A stretch of 64,000 nucleotides of DNA from Bigelowiella natans CCMP2755. Lineage: Eukaryota; Cercozoa; Chlorarachniophyceae. Shown here piece by piece: positions 50,912 to 62,618 of the stretch (the stretch's first letter is position 1; each line of letters starts with the position of its first letter). The stretch covers positions 1 to 64,000 of the forward strand of contig ADNK01000029.1 of the NCBI GenBank assembly GCA_000320545.1, in the 5' to 3' direction. The notes under the pieces are model-generated. The model was not told the DNA's origin. It was given only the letters and a program-made list of their open reading frames with translations, and did not search any database. The translations under genes and the position numbers were made by a program.

Positions 50912-51200
50912 TAACTCTCCCACTCCTATTTGCTCCATATTCTTCCTGCCTGCCTGTCTATCTATCCCTACCTCATCTTCCTTTGATAGTGTTGGAATCG
51001 TGTGAGCACGGGAAATGTGCTGTAGAAACACGGGCATTTTACGTATTTTCCCAACAGAATGGACAGTTTTTGAGAGAAAATGTCCTGAATTTGGCTTAGA
51101 TCTACCTCCTCCTTTCTCTGCCGCCGCCTTACCGGCACTACGACAACGCGATGTTGTTCCTCGCTGGTGCTCAAATGCCGGACTCAACTTTTCATTCTCT
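47503..51200 (-). CDS. Unidentified multi-exon protein
   Basis: Minus-strand exon-like segments occur in this order: about 51120-51000 (SQIQDIFSQKLSILLGKYV), 50700-50790 (NYEHSFIFPGQWIISKLRLN), 50440-50580 (YGLEETTIKLFEKELILFRE), and 49450-49560 (DMWACDVEIGHSPIFNPDEL). Then 47880-48030 (KGLTACGMVGDLAHSDRAYL, CNEYCMHVFGI), about 47820-47870, and a final segment at 47503-47590 (HAFGDIEHMRPLLEGTERKL, ending WMVW and stop). The Cys pairs and the hydrophobic/aromatic content would suit an enzyme domain, but I do not recognise it. Long (TA)n (48536-48572), (GT)n (48861-48896), (GA)n (50096-50190) and (CA)n (50640-50671, 50868-50909) runs lie in the gaps between these segments. Confidence 0.45.
48536..48572. 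repeat. (TA)n microsatellite
   Basis: A TA run of about 37 nt lies within the 47.5-51.2 kb gene region and is followed by an ACACACG segment. Confidence 0.9.
50096..50190. repeat. (GA)n microsatellite array
   Basis: An interrupted GA/GGA run of almost 100 nt. It is among the longest simple repeats in the window. Confidence 0.9.
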
Positions 51201-51289
51201 GCAGCAGGTCATCTGTGTCAGCGCTCGTGGCCGGTGGATGTGAAACAAACCCTCGCTCTTTCTTTGGTGGTTCTTGTTGGGGGAGGACG

Positions 51290-51480
51290 TGGATGAGTTA
51301 GCACTGTCTCATGATCCTTTCGAATCAAGCATTGCAACCACTTCGTTCACACTCCAATTCAGGAAAAGAGGAAGACAGCCTGCGCACATCACTGAGGGGA
51401 TGACAAGAAGGAAGGGAGAGCTCCCAATTGTCCCACACGCCAGCGTTCACTCGCATCTTTAGCTCGCATCTGACGTCGCA
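51290..51480 (+). pseudogene. Short relic shared with the decayed EF-hand copy
   Basis: About 40 nt at 51316-51355 (beginning TTTCGAATCAAGCATTG) match 42058-42098 inside the decayed copy at 41.8 kb, in the segment that the intact EF-hand gene lacks. A second short word (AATGCTAGAATGG) recurs at about 51548 and 41835. The rest is not alignable by eye. It may be part of another relic or a small mobile or repetitive sequence. Confidence 0.35.
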
Positions 51481-52268
51481 TTGTGGTCAGTTGCAAATTT
51501 TGACAATGAGGTCTAGAAGGTCCAGACTGGCCAGAGCGAGGTGTGCAATGCTAGAATGGCGGTGTGCGCAAGATGAGTGCCAAGCTTAGTGAGCGACATG
51601 CCATGTTGTCATGCAAACTGAATTTAGGAACATCTTCGCACAATCTAGCTACATCATGGTGTCACAATGTGTCGTCTGCATTTGATGTGCACACGTCTAG
51701 ACGTGTCCACGCTGCTGTGCTCGAGAGATTGATGTGGCTGTCATCTCCATGTCACAGCATGCAGATGTCACATTGCGGCGCGCACATGTGTATGCATCCT
51801 GTTAGCATATATATCATGCTAGCATGCACATGTCAAACATTTGCACATGTTGTGCTACCTGCTGCTAGCGAACAATGATGTAGCGACAACATCGAGCAGC
51901 ACACATGTAGTTTTTCCAAGTTTGGAGCAGGCTAGCAGGCTTGTTCAAGTTTGGTTGCTTAATTTCACGGAACACGAAAAAAGTGTGTCGTTTTGTAAAT
52001 GTCGCATCCATGTTCGCCTCGTTTGGGTTTCGCTGTACATTCATACATGAGCAAAAGTGATATTGCTATCCTGTGAATCGATGTGCACTTTTGAAGGCAG
52101 CTTGTGAACATCCAATGTTCGGCCTTCATTATTTTCTTTCTCATAGGATATTCCACTAATCTACCTGTCTTTCAGCTCACAGGCATACAATGAAGGGTTC
52201 ATTCAATTTAAGCAGCATGCACAATTAATATGTCACTAAAACAAAAAAGTAGCCGATCCACTCAACAC
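51481..52268. other. Intergenic spacer
   Basis: Short frames on both strands and many CATG/TGCA words, but no exon-like segment and no long simple repeat. Confidence 0.5.
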
Positions 52269-52808
52269 CTAATTTTTCCATCTGCTTTGATGAAAGAATA
52301 TAAAAGCCAGCGCTTGCCCGGACAACCCGCCCAGAACCACAGCAAATTGCAGCACTATCATTAGTAGCTTGGATATCAAGCCTGAACTTCTTTGAGCTCC
52401 CTCATTAAAAGTAAGGGGGGCTTGTTGGCCACTAAACTGGCGGTGTAGGGGGGGGGCGCTTCCTCCATCATGCAGCTCGTTATATGGATGTTGATGATAG
52501 GGGCTATCATTCTCTTGTAGGTACAGCAGGTGTTGTCGCTGTTTATGGAAACTACGTTGCTCAACGTCAGATGTAATCACCTTCTTCTTCGTCGATTCCG
52601 GAGGCAGTTCTGCCTGATCATTGTTACTTGTTGTCATGCATTTGGAGGGACTCTCGGAGTAGCATACTGGTGCAGGTGACGCTGAAGTCGAGGATGATGA
52701 TAAGGACGATGATGACCACACCCGCGTTGTTTCGTTGGACGAGCTAAAATTAATGCTGGAACGAGCGTGGGCAGAGTGAACGAAAGCCTGCGTGGTGCCG
52801 AGTAACAA
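52269..52808 (-). CDS. Ser-rich protein with C-terminal hydrophobic segment
   Basis: This is a 179-codon frame. It starts with a short, mildly hydrophobic N-terminus (MLLGTTQAFVHSAHA), continues with a Ser-rich stretch (SSSSLSSSSTSASPAP), a charged Lys/Gln/His-rich middle, and ends with a clear hydrophobic segment (LLMIVLQFAVVLGGL, then ALAFIFF) followed by HQSRWKN. It could be a tail-anchored protein, or the last exon of the membrane-protein gene that ends just upstream on the same strand (53461). I recognise no family. Confidence 0.45.
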   Translation of the reverse strand: MLLGTTQAFVHSAHARSSINFSSSNETTRVWSSSSLSSSSTSASPAPVCYSESPSKCMTTSNNDQAELPPESTKKKVITSDVEQRSFHKQRQHLLYLQENDSPYHQHPYNELHDGGSAPPLHRQFSGQQAPLTFNEGAQRSSGLISKLLMIVLQFAVVLGGLSGQALAFIFFHQSRWKN

Positions 52809-53460
52809 GTCTTAATTCTTATTGGCAAGAACGGAATAAGTGTTAGCATTACAATCTTAAGCGCACATGTGTGCGTGTTTATGCGTTTATGTGTGCGTAG
52901 AAACCCAAGTCTGCAGTGCCCCGTGTGATACTTGAAGAGAGACGACCAACGCTATGGCGATGCAGTCGGATACGATGTATCTCTGGCTGATATACCCAAA
53001 AAAGAGAGGCACCTACACATACATAGATAAGGGTCGACAGCAAGCTGAGATTCGAATTGGTGAGGAGGAATACATGGCACCCGAGTAGTAAGATACAGTA
53101 CCATCGAGATCATTGTACATTGGCCAAAAAAATTCGTGTTGTTTCGTGTTTGGTGATAGTCGTCTGTGCTGTGCTCCAGGAACTAAAGCGGAGCTACTAC
53201 TACTACTACTACTACTACTACCAGAATTATGAGTCTAGCATTGCTCATAAACACAAGTGTATTGCCAGTAGGACAAGGAACAAAAGCCGGTATAATCCTA
53301 TCAACAAAGCAGTCGGGGCAGGAGGGTGGTAAGGAGAGTTAGCGTGCCAGTAATAAGTATGATAGGGGAGGACAAAATTTGAGACCTAAGATGTCTCCAC
53401 TCTCTCTCTCTCTCTCTCCCTCTCTCTCGCTCTGCGTAGATGTGTGCGTGCGTGTGTGTA

Positions 53461-54764
53461 TCAGAAGCGGGTTGGTTGGTTCGACCTGCCGACAAGATCT
53501 GACATCTGGTTGACGTACACCAAAAGAACGATCAGCCCCGAATTTCTGTCTGGAAAGCCTGAAATGGCCGACGATGGGGTGAACGGGTAGAACCTGAAAA
53601 AGTGAGGGGCAGCTTTTGAAAAACCGCTTTTCATGCTCAAGGGACGTTCTAAGATATCCCCAGTAGGTCTAACATACATCTACACATGGCCAACACATGC
53701 TCGCACGCACGCGTGCAAGAAAGCAGAGGGGGAGGATGCATGATGCTGTGACGGCTTATTTGCGTGTCCATGAGGAAGCAAGATGCGGTGTAACAACCCT
53801 GTGGTCAATGCCGTGATTGACGTAGTGACGACGAGGGTCCAGGCAGCAACTCGCAGAGGGCTGCACGTTATCACACGGATAGCTTCCATTGGGCTTGGAG
53901 GAGGCGAAGATGGCGGATAGCCAGAAGTTGCTCCTTCTTCTTGTTCTCTTATTCCCCCCAATGCTGCTGTGGCTGTGGCAGCCTTGATAGCAATGCCTAC
54001 GAGTGAGCTTCTCGTCGTAGTTGTAGAACCCCTATGAGATGACGATGGCGCTACGTGTCTACGGTAGTAGTGAGAACCTACATCGGCATTGAATTAACAA
54101 TCAAACTATCAAAACCGCATCATAACGAAGGTTGGGTTTCGAAACAATTCCCTCTCCTCCTAGCTTCCTATTTTCACATCTTGTTTTTCTAATTTCCGTA
54201 TCACCTAAATCAAGGGCCAATATTCCTATGAAGCCAAGGACGCAGAAACATGTTGTCACCAGCGTGAAATTCCACGCGAAATAAGTGGGATATCTGCTAG
54301 TAAGTTCTGGTAAAAGAAAGCTATTTGAGGCAACAGGTAGAGCAGACGATGATGACAACGTTGCCCCTGCCATCACCGCGGATGCTTCAATTGAAGATCT
54401 TTCCCCTCCAGCTACTAATGCCGATGAAGCTGGTGCGTACTTAGCGAGGTTTCCCTTTCCGAGAACGCTTAAACTAGTATGACCCGTAATTAGGCCAAAG
54501 AGCTGCCAGAGACGATAGGTGATAGAGAGAGAATAATACCAGTCGTGAGGGGTGAGGGGCGTGTCCGAGAAAAGAAGTCAATTGGAAATTCATGAGAACA
54601 ATATGGATGAAATCGGATACAGGAGACAACGATGGTGCTAGATTTGTTGCAGCGGTGGAATTAAGGATATGTCTATCTAATGTTAAGATGCCCACCCCTG
54701 TCAGAACTCCTCCAGCTTGTAAACCAATAGATAAGTACTGTATTGACTAAGATGCACCACACAT

Positions 54765-54803
<39 letters not shown>

Positions 54804-55866
54804 TTTCAGTGCATATGGATTAGGCCACACAAGAGCAATTATTCTGAGTATTATACATCGCATCCCCCTCCGAACACCATTGCATTTGACAATCGTATGG
54901 GCAAGCACACACCTTCGTTGAAGTCGGCATCTGCAAGCAAACCTCGTACGCAGTTCCAACACACGCGGCATTCGCAAAGCCCAGAACGCAGAAGATGAGC
55001 ACAAGAGAAACCTATTCATTTGTAAGATTGAAATGAAGATGATAATGAGGGTGATGATGATGATGCAGACGTTGCAAATCATAAATTATGTGATGTGGAA
55101 GTTACCGTGCTCCGAGCATTGGGGAGTATCGTGGGTAGGAAGGTCACATTCAAACAGATAGTCAACTGGATGAAAACACACAATCCAAAGTTGTCATCAT
55201 GGGCATTCTATGATGGAGGAAAGTAGTTTTTCACCATAAATCTACACAGCATCGCTCCTCGCCGACCGTAGGCCTGAAAATTTTAAGAGGTAGTATTACT
55301 AAGTACTCATTTAAGTTATCATCAGCTCAACATAGTCGCAATAGAACCCTATCAAACTTGTGGTCAAGGTAAAGTTGTCCAATAAGAGTGAGCAAGCCCA
55401 CAGGATAGAAAGTCACCAGCAGCATCTGAATACAATGATTAATTGCAAAATACTCAGCAAGTTGCTCAATGCCGCCGGTAAATTTCGCTGCTAGTTTTCA
55501 CCAGAACAACTCCATTCCCTTGACAGGCTTTTAGCCATCCTAGACAGTAAAGGATGTAATATACCTGAAGGTGCAAATAAATTAGCAATCACGCCCATAA
55601 ATCAGGAAAACAGCCAACTGTGAGATGATGCGGCCCACCGGAGCGGTAGCTGCAGCGCCTATACAACACACACAGAGGCGTTCGAGCCACGGCCTACTCT
55701 CCAAGAATCCTGAAAAGAACTTCTGATCTTTCTCAGCTTCCAGAAGAGGAACACTTGGACCAGCGATGCAGTCGACATTCCTTCTATTTGACCGTAGGCT
55801 TCCGACGAGCTCTTTTTCGCTATTATTCATTTCTGAGGATCTGGACGCATTGCATTTGCATTCCAT
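53461..55866 (-). CDS. Polytopic membrane protein with Cys-rich module
   Basis: The start is probably ATG at 55866 (MECKCNASRSSEMNNSEKEL). Minus-strand exons then encode a basic/hydrophobic piece (VGRIISQLAVFLIYG), 55340-55426 (TFYPVGLLTLIGQLYLDHKF), about 55110-55165 (LTICLNVTFLPTILPNA), and 54820-55020 with a helix (SLVLIFCVLGFANA) followed by a Cys-rich segment (CACPYDCQMQWCSEGD). Next come about 54590-54720 (VLTGVGILTLDRHI), about 54101-54376 (FAWNFTLVTTCFCVLGFIGI), and 53680-53960 (RVAAWTLVVTTSITAL). The last is 53461-53679 (SGLIVLLVYVNQMSDL, stop at 53461). Five or more membrane segments are expected, with an EGF-like spacing of Cys between two of them. Family unknown. Confidence 0.55.
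54768..54801. repeat. (CA)n microsatellite
   Basis: A CA run directly abuts the 3' end of the Cys-rich exon of the minus-strand membrane-protein gene. Confidence 0.9.
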
Positions 55867-56253
55867 AGACTTGCCTTTATTTATGAACGTAGATTCGCTG
55901 GAAGAAGCCCGTTCTGCGGCTCAGACCGCCTTGGAAAGTCGTTAATAAAGGGGTGGGGAAATCGTTTACGTGGCGTAGGGGGAGGAAGTACGAGAAGTGT
56001 GCACCACAAGAAGTAGCTTCAGCATCGCGCCCATTCGTAACATGCGACAATGATCCGCCCAGTATATTTGATGTCGTTCTGGAAAATACACAAAAGTTTT
56101 GGGTGAAAAAAGTGTTGCAAAAACGTCTGAGGATAGTGTGCTACGACAACATATCTGGCCGCTGAAGTGCTGCCGTACTCTCAACCACGCTAACGCGCCG
56201 GAAGTCAGGAGGGCCGGACGAGGGGGCCGGAGGAGGAGGAGGATTGCCGATCG

Positions 56254-56642
56254 ATGGCAACCACCTTAAACGTGTTGGCATTTTGGTCGATGCTCAGTTT
56301 CGTGATACAAATAGCACCGAATATCGAAGATCCCCCTTTCTCCCTCCTCGCTCAAGGTGTCGGCCTAGCTAGTAGCCATTTAGAACAGGGTCAAAAAATA
56401 TATATTCATCATGTAACATACCTCAGGCAGCAGGAGCGACAGCGGCACTTGGATACATAGTACTAGTAGTACTTCCAGACAAAGACAAAGATGCAGACTC
56501 GATCCTGGCAAAAAGTTGAAGCGTGCTCAACGGCGCTATGTTATCGACGACGATGAGGGCACGGGGAGGAGACGCGACCAGGAAAATCGATATCGCGTTT
56601 TACGTATGTGTATTGTATGCATGGAAACAAATGCAAACTTGT

Positions 56643-56685
<43 letters not shown>

Positions 56686-57633
56686 ACACACACACACACT
56701 GTTTAATCTCTCATCCCTCTCTCTTTCTCTCAGTGTGTTTTCAATTTGTCGCATATCCTGATTAAAGACCAACACTCAGGGGGAGGTGAACGACTTGAAA
56801 GACTCGCTCCGTCGTCAAATAATGATTATGAGTATCGTAGTCATCATGGAACGCATAGGTCAGGGCAAAAACGGTCTCGACGGCGACAGCGATCATTGTC
56901 ACGACGTAGCAGAGGCCGCAACAATAACATCCCGAGCAAACGCCGATACTCCAACGACCGTTACAAAGGTTAATGGATTCTCTAACCACAACCCTAATAG
57001 TATTACCAAGACTGCAATAGCGACGACAACACTAATTATGACGAACACAACGATGATGCTGGAATACGTACTACACAGGAGCCTCATCACAACGACAGTC
57101 ATCTCCAAGGAGGGGAAGGAGCGATGTACTTACAGAGAAACCAAAACACCGGCAACAAGAAATGCGTATGAGAGGCAAGGCGAACATCAATGCCGATGGC
57201 GATGACAACGACGACGAATTTTCTGATTCTTCGAGCAGCGTAGACAACGACGGTCGTCGTTACTTCGTGATTCCGCCACCCGCAGAACTAAACGATGAAT
57301 TTGCAAAGGTGGAAGAAAAATCAACCAGAAAACTAGGCACAGCATGATTGTTGCATACAATTTGATTATAACAGACCCAGAAATATACCATTTTTTTGTT
57401 GTTCAATCTTTTGACAGAATTTCTCTTTTAGTACTTACGTCGCCTCATTGCGTATAAGAGCTTCGATGATCATGGTTTCTCTACTTTCCCCTCGCATTTC
57501 TGTACCTTTACAGGTAGCTGCTGGCAATGGCGAAAGCTCCGACGAATTGATCCGAGACGGGGCTGATGACATGCCGGATTACTTGCCCTCAAGAACATTC
57601 GCTGAGGAGTATTTACCTGGGTTGCTTTACTAA
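56254..57633 (+). CDS. Arg/Ser-rich and acidic protein, not identified
   Basis: Plus-strand exons include about 56498-56604 after a GATGCAG acceptor (LDPGKKLKRAQRRYVIDDDE, TGRRRDQENRYRVL) and about 56778-56970 (GERLERLAPSSNNDYEYRSH, SGQKRSRRRQRSLSRRSRGR). Next are about 57035-57165 (NTNYDEHNDDAGIRTT, acidic/Asn-rich) and 57170-57307 (DDEFSDSSSSVDNDGRRYFV, IPPPAELNDEFAK). The last exon is 57514-57633 (ELIRDGADDMPDYLPS, TFAEEYLPGLLY, stop). The RS-type basic region and acidic clusters resemble nuclear RNA-processing or chromatin proteins (inference from composition only). The 5' end is not defined: an ATG at 56254 precedes a hydrophobic frame that may not belong to it. Confidence 0.5.
56645..56699. 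repeat. (CA)n microsatellite
   Basis: A CA run of about 55 nt with one T interruption, in the intron between two exons of the RS-rich gene. Confidence 0.9.
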
Positions 57634-57779
57634 CCGTGGAACTACTGTAGTGACATTGCTGAGTAGGAATGTTTAGTCCCCCGGCGGGTTATCGTAGTAT
57701 CTAGAAAAAAAAACAGACAGAAGCAGGAGTAACAGAAATAGTAGCAAAGATTGTTGTGGTGGCACATGGACAAATGACT

Positions 57780-60006
57780 GCGTGCTCATCAACATATGTA
57801 GTAAGCGGAGGGTGATGATCTGGGACCTCGATACGCTAACGGCTATGGACGCCCTTTCGGACAAGAAAAGAACACGAGCCCAGCGCTTGATCCATGAGGT
57901 TGCGAGACGGTTTATGCACGCAAAGGTAGGAGAAATTCGTGGAGAGATTACTCTTGTTGTTTCCTACATGCCCTCTTCCGTCGTCAACCCTCCTCCACTT
58001 AACGATTTGCGTTACATGATAGAAATTAGGTGATACATGTGCTGTAATGTACATTTATGGCAGTTCTGTGGAAACATATGTAAATAAATGCCCACTTAGA
58101 GTATATAGTAACGCGTCGTGCATACATTATTCTGTGTTGTCGTGGTTGGATGGTGTGTGTGTTTTCAGGAGGTAAATAGGACCGCTGTGGGCCGATTTGG
58201 AGACGTCCTCTCCCCCGAGGATAGGTAGCAGCAAGAAAGAGAATGATAATTGGTGGGAGGGGGATAAAATTCACGAACCTTGGACAGAGAGCCTCAAAAG
58301 AACCGCATAGAAACAGCAATTATTAGCTTTCGAAAATTGCGCTACGATGTCGTACCACAGCTTTCTACTGCGCCGACAATGGATTGTTCCGATGATCATT
58401 CGCAATGGTTTGATCGTCATCGTCACCGTTATGTGAGATCTGTAGCGAGGTTTAGCGTGTAAGTAACGCTACATGAATTATTTCGATAAAGTCTAATTGC
58501 CTGAATTCTTACTCAGTCAGCGCAATTTGGGCCCTGTGTATCGGCATTTCTCCCAGCGTTTCCGGCCTATCCGTGACTTTTATGCGAATCCAAAGATACC
58601 GCCAGCCCTGGAAGAGGAGGTAGTTAGGCTGAATAAAACAACGACGACAACAACAACAACAACAACACTCTCATATATGATTTCCAACGCCAACAACGGG
58701 TGCAGACGATAAAACTGCGATAAGCCGCATGACAGCATTGTACTAATTTAAACTTGTTTGTGCGTGAATACGGCATCACATATAGATTTGCGAGATGTGG
58801 GAAGACATCGACAGGTGGAAGGCCTTTGTAGTGGTAGCTGGTTGTACTGCGGAAGGGACGGCTCTATTGCATAACTGTCTTTATGTGTACCGCATCCTTA
58901 GTAGCTAGCCGACACGCCACATGCATGCATTTTTGTGGATGTTTGCTTAGTATTCGAATTTAGAAGCATGAAACAAATGCAAGCTTCGTTGAAGAAGACT
59001 TCGCAAAATAGTGTTATAAATAATCACCATCATCATCGTCGCTGTCGTGAATCTGGCATCCCATCCTAGGTCAACTGGTGGCTGGCTCACCAGCACTCAA
59101 GAAGTTCTCGTGGAAGTTGGAGGGACTCAAGGGAGAGGAGGAGGAGGAGGAGGAGGAGGAGGAGGAGGAGCGACATCAAGAGGATGGGACGGACTAGAAG
59201 GAACCAACAAAAGATGGAACAATTCTGTAGGAGTTGACCTGATATATCTAGAATAATGACGCATTGTTGCCACCAGTACCCTCCTCCTCCTTCTCTCATT
59301 CCATATTTGCTTAATTCTAGATTATCCCGTTTGTGGTGAGCCGCGACTGCCACCTGGTAAGCAGCATTCAGAGCATGCTCCACTGCTCTATACAACACCA
59401 GCACAAGCATCTGCTCTGGGCCTCCCCATCCAAATTATTATAAGGCTTCTTTTATTGTTATACAAAGGTCGAGCACCTCGCCACGCTTGTGGTCTTTAAC
59501 CTGAATTGTTACTTCCCACTCGATAGAGTATATGCCGCGGACGAAACCATGCACACTATGGTACGTGTGTGAAGTTTTGGTGTTTATTTATGTCTTTGTG
59601 CGCGCAAGTGAATGGGTATTGTTGAGGAATCTCACTGCAGAAAAAGCTCAACAGAGTGTAGAAATCCTGAGAGATTATCAGCTCGATAACTTGAGGAAGA
59701 TTTCATCAAACGCTCATTGTGGAACCCTCCGTGCATGCATGCTTACAGCCGACGACAATATGGAATATGAAGCGCAGATTCGACCGAGAGGTATTGATAG
59801 CATCCCTCAGAAATTAACGGAGAAAGCATCGTATGTAATTTCACATCTGTTCGTGTGTCATAATTATCCATTTTATACCGCGCAAAACAGAGCGCTACAT
59901 ATACTCTAATGGGCAATTCGTCGAAATGGAAGGAATTGGCTCAAAAAGAGGGATGCAGATATCAAGCTTTGAGCCATCTCAAGGTTATTACGTGTCAATG
60001 CTATGA
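57780..60006 (+). CDS. Unidentified multi-exon protein
   Basis: Plus-strand exon-like segments are: about 57815-57925 (IWDLDTLTAMDALSDKK, AQRLIHEVARRFMHAK), 58168-58228 (EVNRTAVGRFGDVLSPED), about 58335-58458 (LRYDVVPQLSTAPTMDCSDD, RHRYVRSVARFS) and 58519-58620 (NLGPVYRHFSQRFRPIRDFY). Next come 58787-58830 (ICEMWEDIDRWKAF), about 59470-59562 (EHLATLVVFNLNCYFPLDRV), about 59630-59795 (TAEKAQQSVEILRDYQLDNL), and a final exon near 59890-60006 (YIYSNGQFVEMEGIGSKRG, stop TGA at 60004-60006). Helical, charged segments dominate and no membrane helix is seen. Exons between 58.83 and 59.46 kb are unclear because a (GGA)n run at 59135-59168 disrupts the reading. I do not recognise the family. Confidence 0.5.
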
Positions 60007-61042
60007 CAAAGGCGCGAGCTTATTATTCCGATTTATATTTTCCCTCGAAATCTCTCAAAAAAAATGAAGAATCTATGCATGTGTGTGGGAAAAAGGTGGG
60101 TCATTTGTTTTTGCGTGCTGATGGATTTTGTTTCCAACGTTGGACTTAGGATGTTCGGCGATTTCTGTCCGAACTACAAAGGAAGTAGAATTTTCAACAC
60201 ACAACGCGTAGTGTCTAGATTTGCGGTCTTTTATAGGATTCATCACGTCATGATCATGAGCGCCATCCGTCATCCGTCATCACCATGCATGCTTATGCAT
60301 GATGCATGAGCATGGCATGAATTGGGGTTGTTCCGTTTATTTGGGTTTGCCATGAGCTAGTGAGGATGCTCATAGCGTGGCAGCCAGCAGAGTGAGCGAG
60401 AAAATCATACAAAGATGATCGTGCGTGCACCATGCATTTCTTTGGAGCTCCAGACAACATGCGACACGTGCTTTGCTAGCGCAAGCGGCACACTGCGTGT
60501 CACGTGCATGTGCAAGTGGCAAACAACATGGATCGATCGACCGCCTGCGCAAGCGAGCCAATGCGATGCATCAATCGCTCGATCATTTTTGTGCGAGGCC
60601 GCTAGGTGGATGATGAAGGGACATCATCGGAACGTCATCACAACCACACCCATCAATGAATGAACGAACGGATGAATGAATGAAGCAGTTGCTCAGGAGC
60701 AATTGAGAGGATCATGAGCCACAATAATTCATCCGTGACCCAATCAACGAGACCTTCAGGGATGAAGCGGTTGAAGCGACCACGAGCGATGAGAGGAGCC
60801 CGAGAGCCAACACTGCATGGCCGCAGCAAAATGTGCGACATCCAATATATCTTGTCGCATATGCTCAAAGCGACCCCTCCGGCACAGCCGTCCACGTGTC
60901 CCCAAATCATAATTACATTCTGCGTCTTGATGACTTTAATGTCGCACAATCAAAATCGCACAGAATACTGAATCCTGTGCCGTTGTACATCTCCCTACCC
61001 TCAATTAATTTCCCCCGCTGCGGAGGAGTTCGCTGTCTGCAG
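60007..61042. other. Spacer upstream of the uL29m gene
   Basis: Contains CATG/TGCATGCA palindromes near 60285-60300 and (GAAT)n near 60656-60685. Short open frames at 60415 and 60714 are antisense to each other and show no exon structure. I call no gene. Confidence 0.5.
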
Positions 61043-61815
61043 ATGCTGCGCATGGCGATGCGCTGGGTTCGTGGTGATTCAGCCCGGCGTATGACCTCTC
61101 TACCTTCCCCTTTCGTATCACGCACCGTGCATAGTTGCATACCCGCAAGAGGACTCGAGGAATTCTTCAATACGGGATCTACAGCAGCGGGTTTGTTGAT
61201 TGGACAGTTCAGTATGTTTTGACTTTCTCGTTTCAATTTATTGCCGACAGACTCTAATGAAAAAAACTACTATACTTGATTTAAAGGTGATTCATGGACA
61301 CCCGATCTTCTTCGGAAGAAGTCAGTCGAAGACTTGCATAAGTTGTGGTTCGTGCTTCTGAAAGGTTGGTTAACATTACTATCGCAACTACAACAGAACT
61401 TATGCGGCTTCCATAATTTAGAGAGGAACATGCTTCATACGAGAAAACATGATTGTTCGAAGAGAAAGGTTCCAATGGATGGGGAAGATAGGATTAAGAA
61501 GGTAATCATCAATTTAAAGTTTTAGTTAGCATATCATTCACACCTTGTATTTCACAGGTGCAAAAATCGATGCGCTACATAAAAAAAGTTTTAGGTGAAC
61601 GGGAACGTGTGGCTAAAGAAATGGGTATGCTCCATACTCATCGTTTTCTGTTGAATTATTCTAATAAATGGATATTTTCAGTCGTTGATGACCTCGTAAA
61701 AGAACACAATTTGAAGACGCGTGCTGAAGCGGAAGAGATGCTTGCGATGAAGAAAGCGAAGAAATATCCGCATCCATATCCGAGTATACCAGAAACTTCA
61801 AAATATATTCATTAA
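61043..61815 (+). CDS. Mitochondrial ribosomal protein uL29m (MRPL47 family)
   Basis: This protein is a component of the mitochondrial large ribosomal subunit near the exit tunnel. Five exons join in phase: 61043-61190, 61287-61364, 61422-61501, 61558-61624 and 61682-61815, totalling 507 nt (168 aa). The N-terminus (MLRMAMRWVRGDSARRM) is Arg-rich without acidic residues except one Asp, as expected for a mitochondrial presequence. The diagnostic core is DSWTPDLLRKKSVEDLHKLW, FVLLKERNMLHTRK, then VQKSMRYIKKVLGERERV, which matches the L47 pattern (W-x-x-x-LR-K-S-x-EDLHKLW-x-VLLKERNML). The C-terminus is charged and ends YPHPYPSIPETSKYIH. I chose 61043 as the first of three in-frame ATGs. The stop is TAA at 61813-61815. 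Confidence 0.93.
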
Positions 61816-62618
61816 CATAGCTGGTTTTCATTCTTATTTATCAAGATTGGAACTATGGTTACTTGAAAAAGCGCCGCTGCTTTACTGTACATGTACGCTA
61901 CTTCTAATGGCTTAAATATATAGACATGGTACATGCGCGCGCTACGTATCTACATGATGCTAGGACAGCAACTCTTATATGTGCACATGTTCTAAAAGAC
62001 ACAACATGAGCGCTGTAGCCGCTGCTTTGCATAGCCACATGAGGATGACCATTAAAAATATTTAATCACATCATTACATCCGTCTGACATGACATGTTCA
62101 AAAAACATTGCGGTGAACACATGATGCTGCATCTAGGCCTTGTTGTAAGACGGAAGTAATGATCAATTAAATTTGTTCAATGGTCATCCTTATGTAGCTA
62201 TGCCTTCTTGTTATTGTAGCGTACGTAATTGACTATTTATATTACATATGTGTGTGTGTGTGTGTGTGTGTGTGTACAATATGCGTGTGTAATGTATGGG
62301 AGAAGTAATGTAGCGTCATAGCACATGCTTGCTACAGCAGACACAACGTAATATGAGACGAAGCGTAATGAAATGATTACATCTTAAATGACATGCTAAC
62401 TTAATACATATGATATTACTGTGTCGATAGACACAATATTATACGATACACATATAATGCTACTGTGTCTGTAGTTACTGTGGGTAGTGTACTAGTACAT
62501 TCCAGCTTCGTTGTAGTAACGCTTGACATCGTAATGCACAACATGGCTGTTACAAAAGGATTGTATTAAATATAGCTTTTGAGGATTGGCTGCTCCTGAT
62601 ATAAATTTAAAACACACT
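61816..62618. other. Convergent intergenic spacer with dispersed repeat
   Basis: Between the uL29m stop and the minus-strand IQ gene end. It holds repeat copy R2, a (GT)n run (62248-62276) and AT-rich DNA. No coding signal was seen. Confidence 0.65.
62007..62110 (+). repeat. Dispersed intergenic repeat, copy R2
   Basis: Same orientation and internal order as R1 at 35090-35215: an AGCGCTG word, a GCATAGC core, GGATGA, then an AT-rich part and TTACATCCG. R2 lies about 190 nt past the uL29m stop, R1 about 310 nt past the agmatinase stop. Confidence 0.6.
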
